Shown here: positions 11,940 through 22,531 of the stretch, piece after piece
Layout: the number at the start of each line of letters is the position of its first letter
Position numbering within the stretch: position 1 is the stretch's first letter
Origin: Apricaphanius iberus
Lineage: Eukaryota; Chordata; Actinopteri; Cyprinodontiformes; Aphaniidae
Direction of reading: 5' to 3'
Assembly: GCA_028564705.1 (NCBI GenBank)
Contig: JAPXFQ010000068.1
Span: forward strand, 62,001-126,000
DNA length: 64,000 nucleotides
Notes under the pieces: generated by a model
What the model was told of the DNA's origin: nothing
The model's database searches: none
The model's input: the letters and a program-made list of their open reading frames with translations, nothing else
Position numbers and translations under genes: made by a program

Positions 11940-12400
11940 TCTTGGACCGCTCCAATCAAAACCATCTGATCTCTGACCCATATTTGACCGGGCCAATCGT
12001 TTGTCAGCATTGTGCTTTGTGGCGGGAGTTCAGTTGTGACGATGGCATCAACTGCCCGGGTAAGAGAAACATGGCCGCGCTGGTTGACGCATGCGTAGAA
12101 GTGGCTATTGAATCGGTTGTAGAGGAACTGGATACTATTTCTTCGTTAAAAACTGAGTAAAGGGAAGCACTTTGTGAAACAACTGAAACAAACATGGCTG
12201 CGCCGTTTGATGCTTGCGTAGAAGCCAGTGCCAGGCAGGCGCTACCTTGCAATCAGCTCAGAGTATTCTACCAGATGGCCCTCCCTCTTTCAGACGGCTT
12301 CTGCTTCATAGACTCCAGATCAAAATGTATAGACTCGACACAGGATGGGGCTACACATAGATCTGGCTGATGCCACGTTACTCTGACGTAAGAATGGAGG
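11940..12400 (+). pseudogene. fragment resembling N-terminus of a mobile-element RecQ-like helicase
   Basis: One frame reads MAALVDACVEVAIESVVEEL then DTISSLKTE, a TAA, and REAL. This resembles, from memory, the start of RecQ-like helicase proteins often carried by fish mobile elements, where the block would read LK.EQ.EAL. The stop therefore looks like a CAA-to-TAA change in the Q-motif region. No helicase motifs follow, so only the N-terminal piece is present. A diverged second copy of the start region lies 122 bp downstream (12191-12231). Alternatives are an unrelated gene's 5' exon or a non-coding repeat. Confidence 0.35.
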
Positions 12401-12473
12401 GAGAAGGGAGAAAAAAATAAAGTAAAACTTGTAAATAAATTATGTTATGATCCAACAGTTGTTGCTTGAGTAG

Positions 12474-12640
12474 TCCATCCATCCATCTTCCTCCGCTTAT
12501 CCGGGGTCAGGTCACGGGGGCAGTAGCTTGAGCAGAGAGAACCAGTCTTGGGCCAGCTACTCGGGAGGAATCCCGAGGCATTCCCAGGCAAGCCAGGAGA
12601 CATAGTCCCTCCAGCGAGTCCTGGGTCTTCCCCTAAGTAG
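12474..12640 (-). mobile_element. Rex3/RTE-like LINE 3' end, antisense
   Basis: On the minus strand the sequence encodes GRPRTRWRDYVSWLAWECLG then IPPE, the conserved C-terminus of Rex3-type RTE reverse transcriptases. It is followed by a CGGATAAGCGGAGGAAGATG stretch and an (ATGG)n tail at about 12476-12488. Only about 165 bp of the 3' end is present. Confidence 0.8.
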
Positions 12641-13035
12641 TATTTTCTCTAAATACTTTATTACTTTTGTCAGTATGTAGATTTTTATTTCTTTTTTATT
12701 TGGACTGCAGTTATTGAGGTAAAGAGTTCCAGGCATCACCATGTGGTGGTTGCATTTTGCTACCTTTTGGTGAATTGATGTTAAGTCAAAGACACCTTTT
12801 CGATATTATGACCCACTGATTAGACTAGGACCTGTTTGAACCAGAAATGTGGTTTATTTGGATTTTGAAATGGAACAACAAGTCCCAAACTACGGTTATA
12901 ATTATGATATGATTCATAGCTTTTAACCTGATCATTACCTGTATTTGGGACCTCAAACAATTTATTTCATTCATAGGATGAAAGAAAGTGCTCTTACATC
13001 AGTTCCTTTTGTTTTTTTCCGTGTCTCTTCTGTCT

Positions 13036-13376
13036 TTTCAAACTCCCAGATGGTCATGGCAGATGACCGCTCATACTGAGCCAGGTTGTGCTGAAAATTT
13101 CTTCTTGTTAAAGGGGAGTTTTTCCTCTCCACTGTTGTTGTAGGCTTGCTCAGTATGAAGGATTACTGAGATGATTGCTGTCGTTGGAAAGTCTGCATCA
13201 GTGGCGCCCCAGCTTCACGTCAATGACTTAAAAGCAGTCTGCTGGGATTCATTAAATAGAAAACTTTAACTGATCGGAATGTTTGTATACTTGCATTGAA
13301 ATGACTTTACTTATAAAGTGTCTTGAGATGACATCTCTTTTGAATTGCCTTTATATAAATAAACTTTATTGAAAAA
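13036..13376 (+). mobile_element. L2-like LINE 3' tail
   Basis: Diagnostic 3' UTR blocks occur in order: GGCAGATGACCGCTCATACT, the GGGGAGTTTTTCCTCTCCAC block, the CTCAGTATGAAGGATTACTG block, and the terminal GTGTCTTGAGATGACATCTC, with TATATAAATAAACTTTATTG at the end. There is no coding part, so this is a severely 5'-truncated copy. Related tails occur at 24.8-25.1 and 38.4-38.7 kb, with antisense pieces elsewhere. Confidence 0.85.
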
Positions 13377-14937
13377 AAGTTCACTCATTTTTGAGTAAAG
13401 AAATTCTGTTTATCTCCTATAAAACATCTCAAAATGAAGTCAATGCCATTAACAAAATATCCTTATGTACACTACATGTATGTATTTATGTATATCCAAA
13501 TCCTTGCACAAACCAGTAACAAGGCTAAACTTGGCAACTTTCAACAAACAGGTGGGGGAAAGCGCATCCTTGGTCTTTTTTCTTTACCCCATCAGCAGAT
13601 TTGTCTAGAACTGTAAGAAGCTTAATTAGAAATTAAACTAAAAATAGAGAAACAAACCTACACCATTATTATTAGACATTTCCCAGATCACAGGAGTTGG
13701 TGGATGCTTAAGTCCAGGTCTGGGGGGGAGATTCCTCAGGAGACCACCCACCACCTCATCAGGAAGATATTGGGCTTTGTTCGTTTCAGAATACTGTCTT
13801 TTATTTTTGCAGCCATTAGTGAGGGCAAACTGCTGCTGGAAAATAAGTCCTGCTCACGGTTGGGTTTATTCACTTCACCCAACAGGTGTTGCAAGGCAGA
13901 TGGTGTGGCTGGAGCAAGGCATTGCCCTCCAACCAAGGTCTACCGCTTTGTACTAGCAAGAAGTTGAGCAAAAGTTGCCATTAAGTGAACTTCTTGGAAA
14001 CGCTGAACTTAGTAAGTACACACTTTTGTTATTTGCTGCTGCTATGACTGAAACCATCTCCATCGCAGATGGCATCCTAAATTATTTATGGTGAGCATGT
14101 TGTCAAATGTCACATCATCATCTGCTCTACAGCTCATCTAGGAAAAGCCTTCACATTTTTATTTTGGCATAGCAATTTCCCTCCAAAAATAGGAAAAACA
14201 ATACAATTAGGTAGATAATAAGTGGTACTAACTATACAGCATGTAAATATGTGTGGAGCCTTTATAAAAAAAATCTGGCAAAGAGAAAGTCGTCTTTTAT
14301 AGATTCCCTTTAACTACAGCAAATACGATTTGTTGCAAGTGTGCAAATATCTTCAGCACTGCCTTCTGCTAATCTAAAAATTCATCAGCCTTTTAAAGGT
14401 TTGTTTTTTGCTCATTAAAATTTGTTCAAGAAAACCATGTATTGTGACATAGCAAACATGAATCTGGAAAGAAATTAGAGAATAAACCTATGCAGACTTT
14501 GACTGTAGGCAGGAAGAGCATCAAAGACTCATGCTGGTGTTTTTTTTTGTTGTTGTTTTTTTTAGCTGATTTCTATTGACATTACCAAAAACATGCAGAT
14601 AAATAATTCAAATCAAAGACAGATAAATCCACCCAAATGTATGTAATGAGGATTGGCTGATCCAGTAGTTATTTGTAAATTACTTTACAGTGTTGTGATA
14701 TAGAAGAATTGATAATGTTTTGAAGGCAAGGGTGGTCACACCAAATATTAATAAGATATACAAAAATACATTCTAATTAATCCTTTAGTTCATTTGTCTA
14801 ATCACTTTTAGTTTTCTAAGGAAGCCCAGCAGATCACATTTAGTCACTGACTTGCAGCATTCACTCCTCCTGGACAGACATGTAGCAACACTAGATAGTC
14901 GCCTGGTTGTTGTTTACTTCACATAAATCCCTCACAC
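13377..14937. other. unassigned sequence
   Basis: Ordinary AT-rich sequence. A block at 13,690-13,970 has open frames on both strands and more even composition but no recognisable motif. Confidence 0.35.
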
Positions 14938-15090
14938 TCAATAAGCATGCAGGAACAGTGGAGAGGAGAATCTTCCCTTTAACAGGAAGCAACCTCCACC
15001 ATAACCAGAATCTGGCTCAGTATGAGTGGCCATCTGCCACGATCGACTGGGGGTTCGAGAAGGCAAAGCAGAGACATCAGAAAAAACTGA
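14938..15090 (-). mobile_element. L2-like LINE 3' UTR fragment, antisense
   Basis: The minus strand gives, in order, TCTCTGCTTTGCCTTCTCGA, a GTGGCAGATGGCCACTCATA block, CTGAGCCAGATTCTGGTTAT, and a TTAAAGGGAAGATTCTCCTC block, the same order as the L2-like tail at 13.0-13.4 kb. It lacks the terminal poly(A)-like end. Confidence 0.75.
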
Positions 15091-17179
15091 TGTAAGAGAA
15101 CTTTCTTTGTAAAAAAAAAACAAAAAACAGAAAAAGTTGATATCTTTACAAAAACACATACAGATCACAACGCCGTGTGGCTGAATTCATCTAAAGCAGA
15201 ATTTTGCCATGTAAAAGACACGTTGCCTTGGATGCCAAACACTCCATCCATTTATAAGGTTTAGGGGGAAAATGCTTCATAACTAACTAACTCCACCCAG
15301 TAAGTTTGGTTAGAAATCTGTAAGGATGACATTTTTTAAATTCATCCATTTATTTTGTGTAATTTATGACAAAAGTATCTGTCGGTCAGGTTTAACCAGT
15401 TTTTTGTACTAACCATAGAGAAGAACGACAGCAGTGATTAACTGGAACATCTTTAGGATCAGCTGATGTCAATTTCCTCTGAATAAGCCATATTCAGACA
15501 TCCAATCTTCTATTTATTTTAGTTTCAAACTCAACATTCTGTCAAGAATTTTGGATCATAACAATTCTCTTAGTTTCCTGCAGACAAGTCCTTCCCTAAA
15601 TTAGTCAAGAGAGAGCATCGTTTGAGAGGCCTTGCTTATTTCTTTTTGATTGGAAGCCAGCTCTGCAGATTTTGGCAGCTATCTTGCTTCGTAAACCAAG
15701 GCACAAACTCAATTTGGCAGCTGAGAATGTGAGAGTCTCTGAGTGAAAACGTTAGGTCTTGTGGTAAAGCGGTGTCTGAATGACAAGCAAAGGGAGGGTG
15801 GATGTCTGCTGATAGTGTGCCATTATATCTCCTCCTTTTTTTTCCCCCCTTACCTTCCTTCTCACATCTTGAGCCTCAATGTGTGCCTGCCACACAACCT
15901 AAGGATAGCACAGCACTCAGCAGGCATCTGAGGGCGAGTACGTAGGTGAGGCTGTGTGGTTGATGCGACTGTTTGTGTGCTTCTCTCTATGTTATTGGTG
16001 TTGACTGCTGAGGGGGGATGCTGCAAAGAGTGACACTGGGAGGTTTTAGAGATTGCATGTACATGTTGGGTGGGAGTGTGTGTGTGTGTGGGGGGGGTTA
16101 TCTAGTTGCCTCAGCGGCCTCTCACTGTGCATCTTAGCTTCATAAACAAAGAGATTGGAAGAAGGTAGCAAATGCCCGCAGGAGAGAAATCCAGTGAAAT
16201 CAAAGCTCTCTTTCACTGGGATTTCTCTTCCTCTATATTCAACACCCGCACACACTCACACACACAAAAAATGCACACGTAAAACAGAATGAAATGTGCA
16301 CAAAGAGAGATACGTGCAGTCACAATAGAGTACGCCTAGAAGCACAAAGAAAGTGAAGTTCACCCACATACTCCCATGAGGTATTTCTCCATGAAATTCA
16401 CCTGGCTGACAGGAGTTTAGTACAACTTGGTACGCTGATCTTCAGGGCAGGAAGAATCATAGTCGAAGAGAGTAAAGGCAGCAAGACAGAGGCGAGATTG
16501 AACAGAAAGAGGTGGCTGACAGACGTCGGCGAACCATAGGCTGAGGCACAAAATAGATATAAAAGGTTAAGCATGAGGAAGAAGGAACGAGAAGTGTAAC
16601 AAAATGAGCTCAACAGAGAGTGAGGCGAGAGGCTTAAAGATCAATGACCCAATGAAGAGAAAGGGTCAAAGATGAAGGATGCAATATAAAAGTAGAGATG
16701 GAAAGGGAGAGCAAAGTAAGTGTGGAAAGATGAGAGCAGAAATGATGAAAAGGCCTGCTATGGGAAGGAAGTGACAGCGCAATAATCTCTTGGACATGAA
16801 GAGAATACAAAGTTGGAGTGTTAGACTGTGGTAGTGACAGTGTTTCAGGCAGTAAACCAGATATGCAATTGTAGCTCGGAAGAAACCGTTGTGCTTCTAC
16901 GTTGTTTGTAAAATTGAGTGATCTTCTTTGTTCTTTAAAAAGAACAGTGATACACAGCATAACTCCTAATAACATCAAGGTTAAATAAATAATAAATGAA
17001 ATAAAATCACAGTTGACCAACACCAAGAGAAAAATACATACTTTTTTTAAAGTATGTTTAAAGTACGGAGAAATGCCAGATCAAACTTCCAGACTATGTT
17101 GTGGGCATGACTAAATTTGGCTTGCACCCAGGCTAGTCTCTAATAACACAGAGCAAGAGAAATTCATGAAGCCCTTACC
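15091..17179. other. unassigned sequence
   Basis: No gene was supported. A minus-strand open frame of 130 codons at 16,634-17,026 is hydrophobic and serine/leucine-rich but resembles no family. A (GT)n run followed by a G-tract occupies 16,075-16,097. Confidence 0.35.
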
Positions 17180-17925
17180 TTATTTATGTTCCTTCTCACA
17201 TTGTGGGACAGGTGGCTAAATCTTTAATTTTATGTCACCTGGATTATTGTGCACCTGTATGGTCCTCTGCATCTAAAGGTCAGCTAAAGAAATTACAAAC
17301 TTCCCAGAACAGAGCTGCCAGTTAATATTACATTGTACCATGAGAACTAACACACCATCAGCTCTCATGGCTAACTGTAGAGAACAGGCTGGTTCTCAGT
17401 ACAACTACATTTTTCAGGAACATTGTGTTTTCTTCTCAACCTGTTTTGTTACATAGCCAAATTGTCAGATGTAGTCAGGTTCACTTTCATTTTACTAGGT
17501 CAGCAGATGAGGACCAGATGATGTTAAAACGTCCAAAATCGAACGCTTTAAAGAAAAGTTATTTATCGTGCTATCAATCTTTGGAATAATTGCCCACTGT
17601 ACACACGGAAATTGAATAGCAAAGTATCTTTCAAGTACCATCTGATGATGCACTATTTAAATTTGTGAGGGTAAATTAGCACACTCACTATGTAATAAGG
17701 AATGTTATGCTCATAATGTAATAACTTTTTCTGACAGATTTCTGTTGTTTATAATGCTGTCTGAAATGTTTCGCGGCTTTTAGATGACCATTGTAAGATT
17801 TCGGCTTGTATTTTGTGTATTTTAAATTTGTCTTTTGTCTTTTTTTTGTATGGACCCCAGGAAGACTTGCTCGTCCCACTTTGGTGACAGCTAATGGGGA
17901 TCCTTTTACCAATAAACCCTTACCT
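17180..17925 (+). mobile_element. degenerate non-LTR retrotransposon 3' part
   Basis: The reading LILCHLDYCAPVWSSASKGQ then LKKLQTSQNRAA at about 17,220-17,320 is a classic post-RT LINE block ('LDYC..VW......L.KLQ..QNRA'). It is followed by a stop-ridden continuation. The 3' tail at 17,850-17,920 contains TATGGACCCCAGGAAGACTT and GCTAATGGGGATCC then AATAAACCC, a well-known fish LINE ending. The exact clade is uncertain and the copy is dead. Confidence 0.75.
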
Positions 17926-18075
17926 TACAAAGCCTTGCAAAAGTATTTTCTCCTTATTCTTTACTCCTTGTATTTTTCAAAATTTTCCACAAAAAAACAA
18001 AAAAAAATTCAATATATTTTATTGGGATTAAATAAGATCAATCAAGGATTGTCAAGTGGAAGAAAAATTCTGCAG
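17926..18075 (+). mobile_element. Tc1/mariner-like terminal fragment
   Basis: It starts at the LINE tail with GCCTTGCAAAAGTATT and continues into an AT-rich arm with GTGGAAGAAAAATTCTGCAG, matching the layout of a common fish Tc1 terminal repeat. There is no transposase, and no right terminus was identified. Confidence 0.5.
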
Positions 18076-18850
18076 GGTTTCTTGTTAAACTGTTTTTTTC
18101 TTTGTTTTTTCGATACCCCTAAAAATTACCTTTAGTTAATTAGTAAAGACAGATGAGCTATGCTAATATGATCTCAGTATGATACAGCTGTTATATTGGA
18201 GCAACAAATCTTGCTTTCACTGTTTCAAAGGTTCGTTAGAATCTAACAGCTTCAAGGAGATGAAGAATCACGCACATAACTTCTGGAGAAGTTTAAAGCA
18301 GGACTGTTTTTTTTTTTTTAAAAACATCTCAACAATAGGCAGAATATGACACAAAACTTCATCAAGCAAACTAAGATGGCATTCCAAAAATTGACTGTCT
18401 TCTATCAAGTTTTTCCAAATATATATTTTTTCTCGTATTTCTACAGCAAACAACTAAAAGAATGAAAAATATACATATATATATATATATTGGCTTTTAT
18501 CATTGACCAAGACATATCACCCATGGAAACTAAGAAGCCATTCTAAAAAGCCTCCATCAGAGAGGCAGGACAGCTATTGCATGTGTACTCTATGCTTTTA
18601 TAGAAGAGTGGTGCGAAGAAAGCTACAGTTGAAAGAAACGCAAAAGAAATCCAATTTAAAGTTTGCTCAACACAGACCATGTAGTAATAACAGCAGGAAC
18701 ATGAAAGAAAACGCTAATATTACCTAAATTAGAATTGTACAAAAAACCCAGCAGAAAATTAACATCAGCTTTGCCCATTCTCTATAAAACAGACTTATCT
18801 GTAACGAACTGTCAGCATGCACATTAAGCCCATGTTCACAACACAACATA
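18076..18850. other. unassigned sequence with (AT)n
   Basis: An (AT)n microsatellite occupies about 18,471-18,491. Nothing else was recognised. Confidence 0.4.
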
Positions 18851-18856
18851 TTATGT

Positions 18857-19065
18857 TAAAGGGCCTATATCATGTAAAATCAAGTTTTTGGGGTTTTTAG
18901 TAATCTGGTAGTGCAATTTTCTCAGAAAAAAACCCCAGCCAGAGTGGTTTTTGGCTTAATTCACCCATGTCTGAGTAATCCTCCTTAATCCTGCTGTCTA
19001 CGCAGCAGCACCGCCCTCTCCTGGAAAACAACTGAGTGTTAAAATTGTGACGTATTTTACAATAC
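18857..19065 (+). mobile_element. possible MITE end
   Basis: TAAAGGGCCTATATCATGTA followed by AAATC resembles the terminus of a widespread fish MITE. The interior motif CAGCAGCACCGCCCTCTC fits as well. The opposite end was not found, perhaps because the SINE downstream interrupts it. Confidence 0.35.
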
Positions 19066-19077
19066 TACTTTTTTTTG

Positions 19078-19240
19078 GGTGTGGCCAAGGTGGCCTTTAA
19101 TTGACAGAGGAGAAAAGTGGGGAAGGACATGTGGCAAGGGTCTCCCAGGGCGGGATTCGAGCCAGGGACAGCCACGTAGGAGCAGAGGCCTTTGCACAAG
19201 GCGCGCCTGATCTAACCACTACACCACGCCATGCCCCAGT
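19078..19240 (-). mobile_element. tRNA-headed SINE, antisense
   Basis: On the minus strand an A-box-like TGGTGTAGTGG (complement of 19,215-19,225) and a B-box-like GGCTCGAATCC (complement at about 19,152-19,163) are about 60 bp apart, as in a tRNA-type Pol III promoter. Each differs from the consensus at one position. The rest does not fold as a tRNA gene, so a tRNA-derived SINE is the better reading. No clear target duplication was found. Confidence 0.6.
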
Positions 19241-20019
19241 TTTATGTCACTAAGCAAAAACAAGGAAGTCTTAGAGGTGTATGCACCACACCTGTTGAGA
19301 GAGCAGCTTACCTCTGGTAGAGTTGCAAACACACCCGCCCCCCTATTTAAAGACCATAGCTGCTCCAGTTTCGGCAGCTTGAAAAACTTTATTTTTCTGA
19401 AATTTTACTTTCTAAAATGTCTATGTGAAAACGCCTGTTTGGCTGCGTGGTTTACAGGACTTTATTTGACATTCCTAAAGAACAGCAGCAGGATCACTTC
19501 AGAAATCAAAGATGCCTGATGGACAGAGACGTATGTAGCTATATGCTAATGTGTGTTAGCCATTTATCAAGCTGCTTATGCATATCATATAACAGCATTG
19601 TGTGGTTAATTAATCGATCTGTAGCATCTCAGAATGTTCAGTAAACGGGTGCAAACAACACCCACTGGTTTTTTATATACTCCGCTGGAAAGATTTGCTT
19701 AGTGGACGCAGCTGTATTGGTTTGGGCTTCATCTAAAGTCTGGATGGGCTCCGTCTAAACATGATAGATTTAGCAGCTGAAATAAGCTTTAATGACTCTG
19801 GTTTATACAAAAGATAAATAAATAAACCAAACATCTGAGCTCTTAATATAACACAGTTTCATTGTGTTACTTAGTGCGCTTCAAATTCACTGTCAGACAC
19901 TGGGTCGAGATAAGGCAAAGCCCTTTTTTCTTGGTCAGGGCAGCACTGCTCGGGGGAGGAGGGGAGCAGGGGAAAGGAGGGGTCTATTTCTATGGTTAAG
20001 GCCATCAGAGGAGCGTCGT

Positions 20020-20815
20020 AGTCTCTGCTGTGCTTTCTGTGCATTGGCTCCAATAACTTTTCATGCTTTTCTTGCGTTTCAAGCTTCAAAGCGCCAGCAA
20101 TGCTGGCGCTTTGAAGCTTGAAAAAGTTCGTTGCGCTTTGAAGCTTGAAAAAGTTCAGCTAGCTGAACTTTTGACGGTCTTAACGCTCTTGACGCACCAC
20201 AGCAACCAATCAGAAGGTCTCACTGTAGTGACATTGCCGGACGTCAGCGCTGCCTAGCCAACCATGATCCACTAGACTTTAAAGCATCCGGTACCAAAAA
20301 GGCTATGAGCTTTGCAAAGCTTTAGCTTAAAAATTTACCTGCTGTGTATATGTGTTGAACTAGTAGCTTTGTGAGTATTGTTTGACAAAGAATGCTGCGT
20401 TCACACCGACCCAAACATCAGCGTCAGTTGCAGTAAGATTACATGTAAAGTCTATGGTCGAGTCCGTCAGAGTCTCTGCGGTGCGTTGTGTGCGTTGGCT
20501 CTGTCAACTTTTCAAGCGTTACTTGCATTTCAAGCGGCAACGTAGAAAACGCAAGCAACGCAGAAGTTCAGCTAGCTGAACATTTGATGAACTTGTACTG
20601 CAACTAATCAGAGTATATCACTATAGTGATATACTCTGATTAGTGCCCGACATTGACGTTGTCTAGCCAGTCATGATTGGCTAGTGTTCAAAACATCCGG
20701 CAGAGAAAGGCCTGCCCATGTGATTTGCAAGCTTCATCTGAAAAATGTATATACGTCAAACTACACGCGTTGGGAGCGTTGCTTGAAGCAGACAAAGTTT
20801 GTGGTCCGAATGCAC
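20020..20815. mobile_element. fold-back MITE, compound copies C and D
   Basis: Several inverted blocks are present. A 23-bp-arm palindrome with a 1-nt spacer lies at 20,077-20,123, next to a roughly 24-bp tandem repeat (20,106 and 20,133). A perfect 42-bp palindrome lies at 20,603-20,644. Paired AACCAATCAGA/TCTGATTGGTT-type blocks lie on both sides. The terminal motifs GCGTTCACACCGACCCAAAC (about 20,398) and GGTCCGAATGCACCA (about 20,801-20,815) are inverted relatives. It is non-coding and belongs to the same family as copies A and B. Confidence 0.6.
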
Positions 20816-20959
20816 CATCAGTCATTTTCTAATCCTTACATTTTCCTGACCATAACCTGACTATTTTCGTAATCCTAGTATTCGGGAACCAGTGCCTAAA
20901 CCTAACGTGATCTATCTATTTTACATTTGTACCATCAAATTAGACGTAATTTGAGTCGT

Positions 20960-22531
20960 GTATCACAGTGGTTAGTCCACTCCTATTAGATATGATGAAT
21001 CTATCTTTGATAAATGGATATGTGCCTCAGGAATTTAAAGTTGCTGTTATTAAACCCTTTATTTAAGAAACCCTCCCTGGATCAAGATGATTTAGCTAAC
21101 TACAGACATATATCTAACGTTGCTTTCTTATCCAAAATTCTTGAGAGAATAGTTGCTAATCAAGTATGTGACCATCTAAACAGCAACAACCTGTTTTAAG
21201 AAATTCTGTCAGGTTTTAGAGCTCATCTTAGCACTGAAACAGCAATGGTGAAAGTTACTAATGGTATCCTAATGGCCTCAGATAATGGATTTGTGACTGT
21301 TCTTGTCATGTTATACCTCAAAGCTGCTTTTGACTCAGTCGATCATAGTATTCTCTTAGAAAGGCTTGAACATGTTGTAGGGATCAAGGGAACAGCACTA
21401 GGCTGGTTTAAACCAATTCTGTCTGACAGATTCCAGTTTGTTCAGGTCAATGATAAATCTTTTTCACACTCGAGGGTTACTTGTGGAGGGTTCTGTGCTT
21501 GGAACGATTCTCTTTACTATATATATGCTTCCAATTGGTAAAATAATTTGACAACATGGGATGAATTTCCACAGTTATGAAGCTGATGATACATATCTAT
21601 ATTTACCTACAAAACCTTATGTAACCAATCAGTTAGGTAGATTATAAGCATGTCTCGAAGACATAAAAACCTGGATGACTCTGAATTTTCTACTTTTAAA
21701 TTCAGCCAAGACAGAAGTTGTTTTCTTTGGACCAGAACCTTTAAAAAGGAAACTGCTAGGGCAATCACTTCATCTGGATGGCATTAATTTGGCCTGTGGT
21801 AATAATGTAAAGAACCTCGGTGCAATTTTGACCAAGACATGACATTTAAATCCCATATTAAACAAGTTTCTAACATTTCTTTCTTTCACCTCCGGAATAT
21901 TGCTAAAATGAGAAACATCCTGTCCAGGAGTGATGGAGAGAAAGTAGTCTATGCATTTGTTACTTCAAGGCTGGACTACTGTAATTCCTTATTATCAGGA
22001 AGTCCACAAAATGTATGTAAGTGTGCCAAGAAACCCCCCCCCCACACACACACACACACACCCTTACACCACCAGCAGCAGCCTGCACAGATGGATCCAT
22101 GTTCTCATTGTGTTCTCATTCTGACATTAAAAGCCTTCAGTTGATCCAAAATGCTGCAGCAACAGTTCTGATGAATATTAAAAAGAGAGATCACATTTCT
22201 CCTGTTTTGGCTTCTCTCCATTGGCTCCCTGTTAAATGCAGAATAGAGTTTAGGATCCTCATCCTTACGTATAAAGCCCTTAATAATCAAGCTCCATAGT
22301 ACATCAGAGATCTGCTTGTTCCATATGTTCCTAACAGAGCACTTTGCTTCTCAGAACGCAGGTCTACTGGTAGTTCCTATGATTACTAAAAGTAGAATGG
22401 GAGGCAAATCTCTTAGTTTTCTAACTATAAGCGGCTTGTAGTTAGAGTGGTTTAGGTTATCCTGAGCTATTTTTGTAGTTATGCTGCTATAGGTTTAGAC
22501 TGTTGGAGGACAGACTGACCACTTTTCTTCT
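20960..22531 (+). pseudogene. degenerate L2-like LINE reverse transcriptase, copy 1
   Basis: The reading frame gives VAVIKPLFKKPSLDQDDLAN, then YRHISNVAFLSKILERIVAN, a stop after NSNNLF (21,197-21,199), and in the same frame AAFDSVDHSILLERLEHVVG, matching RT motifs of the L2/Maui type with the catalytic Asp in the FDSVDH block. A frameshift lies in the expected PQGS motif (VTCGGSVLG in another frame), and the YADD motif is altered to EADDT. About 120 bp with a C-run and (CA)n (22,010-22,137) is inserted between SGSPQ and SLQLIQNAAA. The copy is cut by the duplication boundary at 22,531. It is dead. Confidence 0.85.
22042..22060. repeat. (CA)n microsatellite in LINE
   Basis: A C-tract runs directly into about ten CA dinucleotides, inside the LINE post-RT region. 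It is repeated at 24,321-24,340 in the second duplicate. Confidence 0.9.

Larger units (their letters stand above)
20253..22531 (+). repeat. 2,279-bp tandem duplication, first copy
   Basis: 20,253-22,531 is repeated head-to-tail at 22,532-24,810 with a constant 2,279-bp offset. I noticed only two substitutions (about 20,352/22,631 and 20,863/23,142), and the CA microsatellite and C-run lengths are identical. The unit starts inside a fold-back element and ends inside the L2-like LINE. Junction homology is about 1 bp. Confidence 0.9.

Noticed and set aside
16634..17026. 130-codon minus-strand open frame with hydrophobic stretches
   Set aside because: No recognisable family, no splice or start context, and the length is possible by chance in this amount of sequence.
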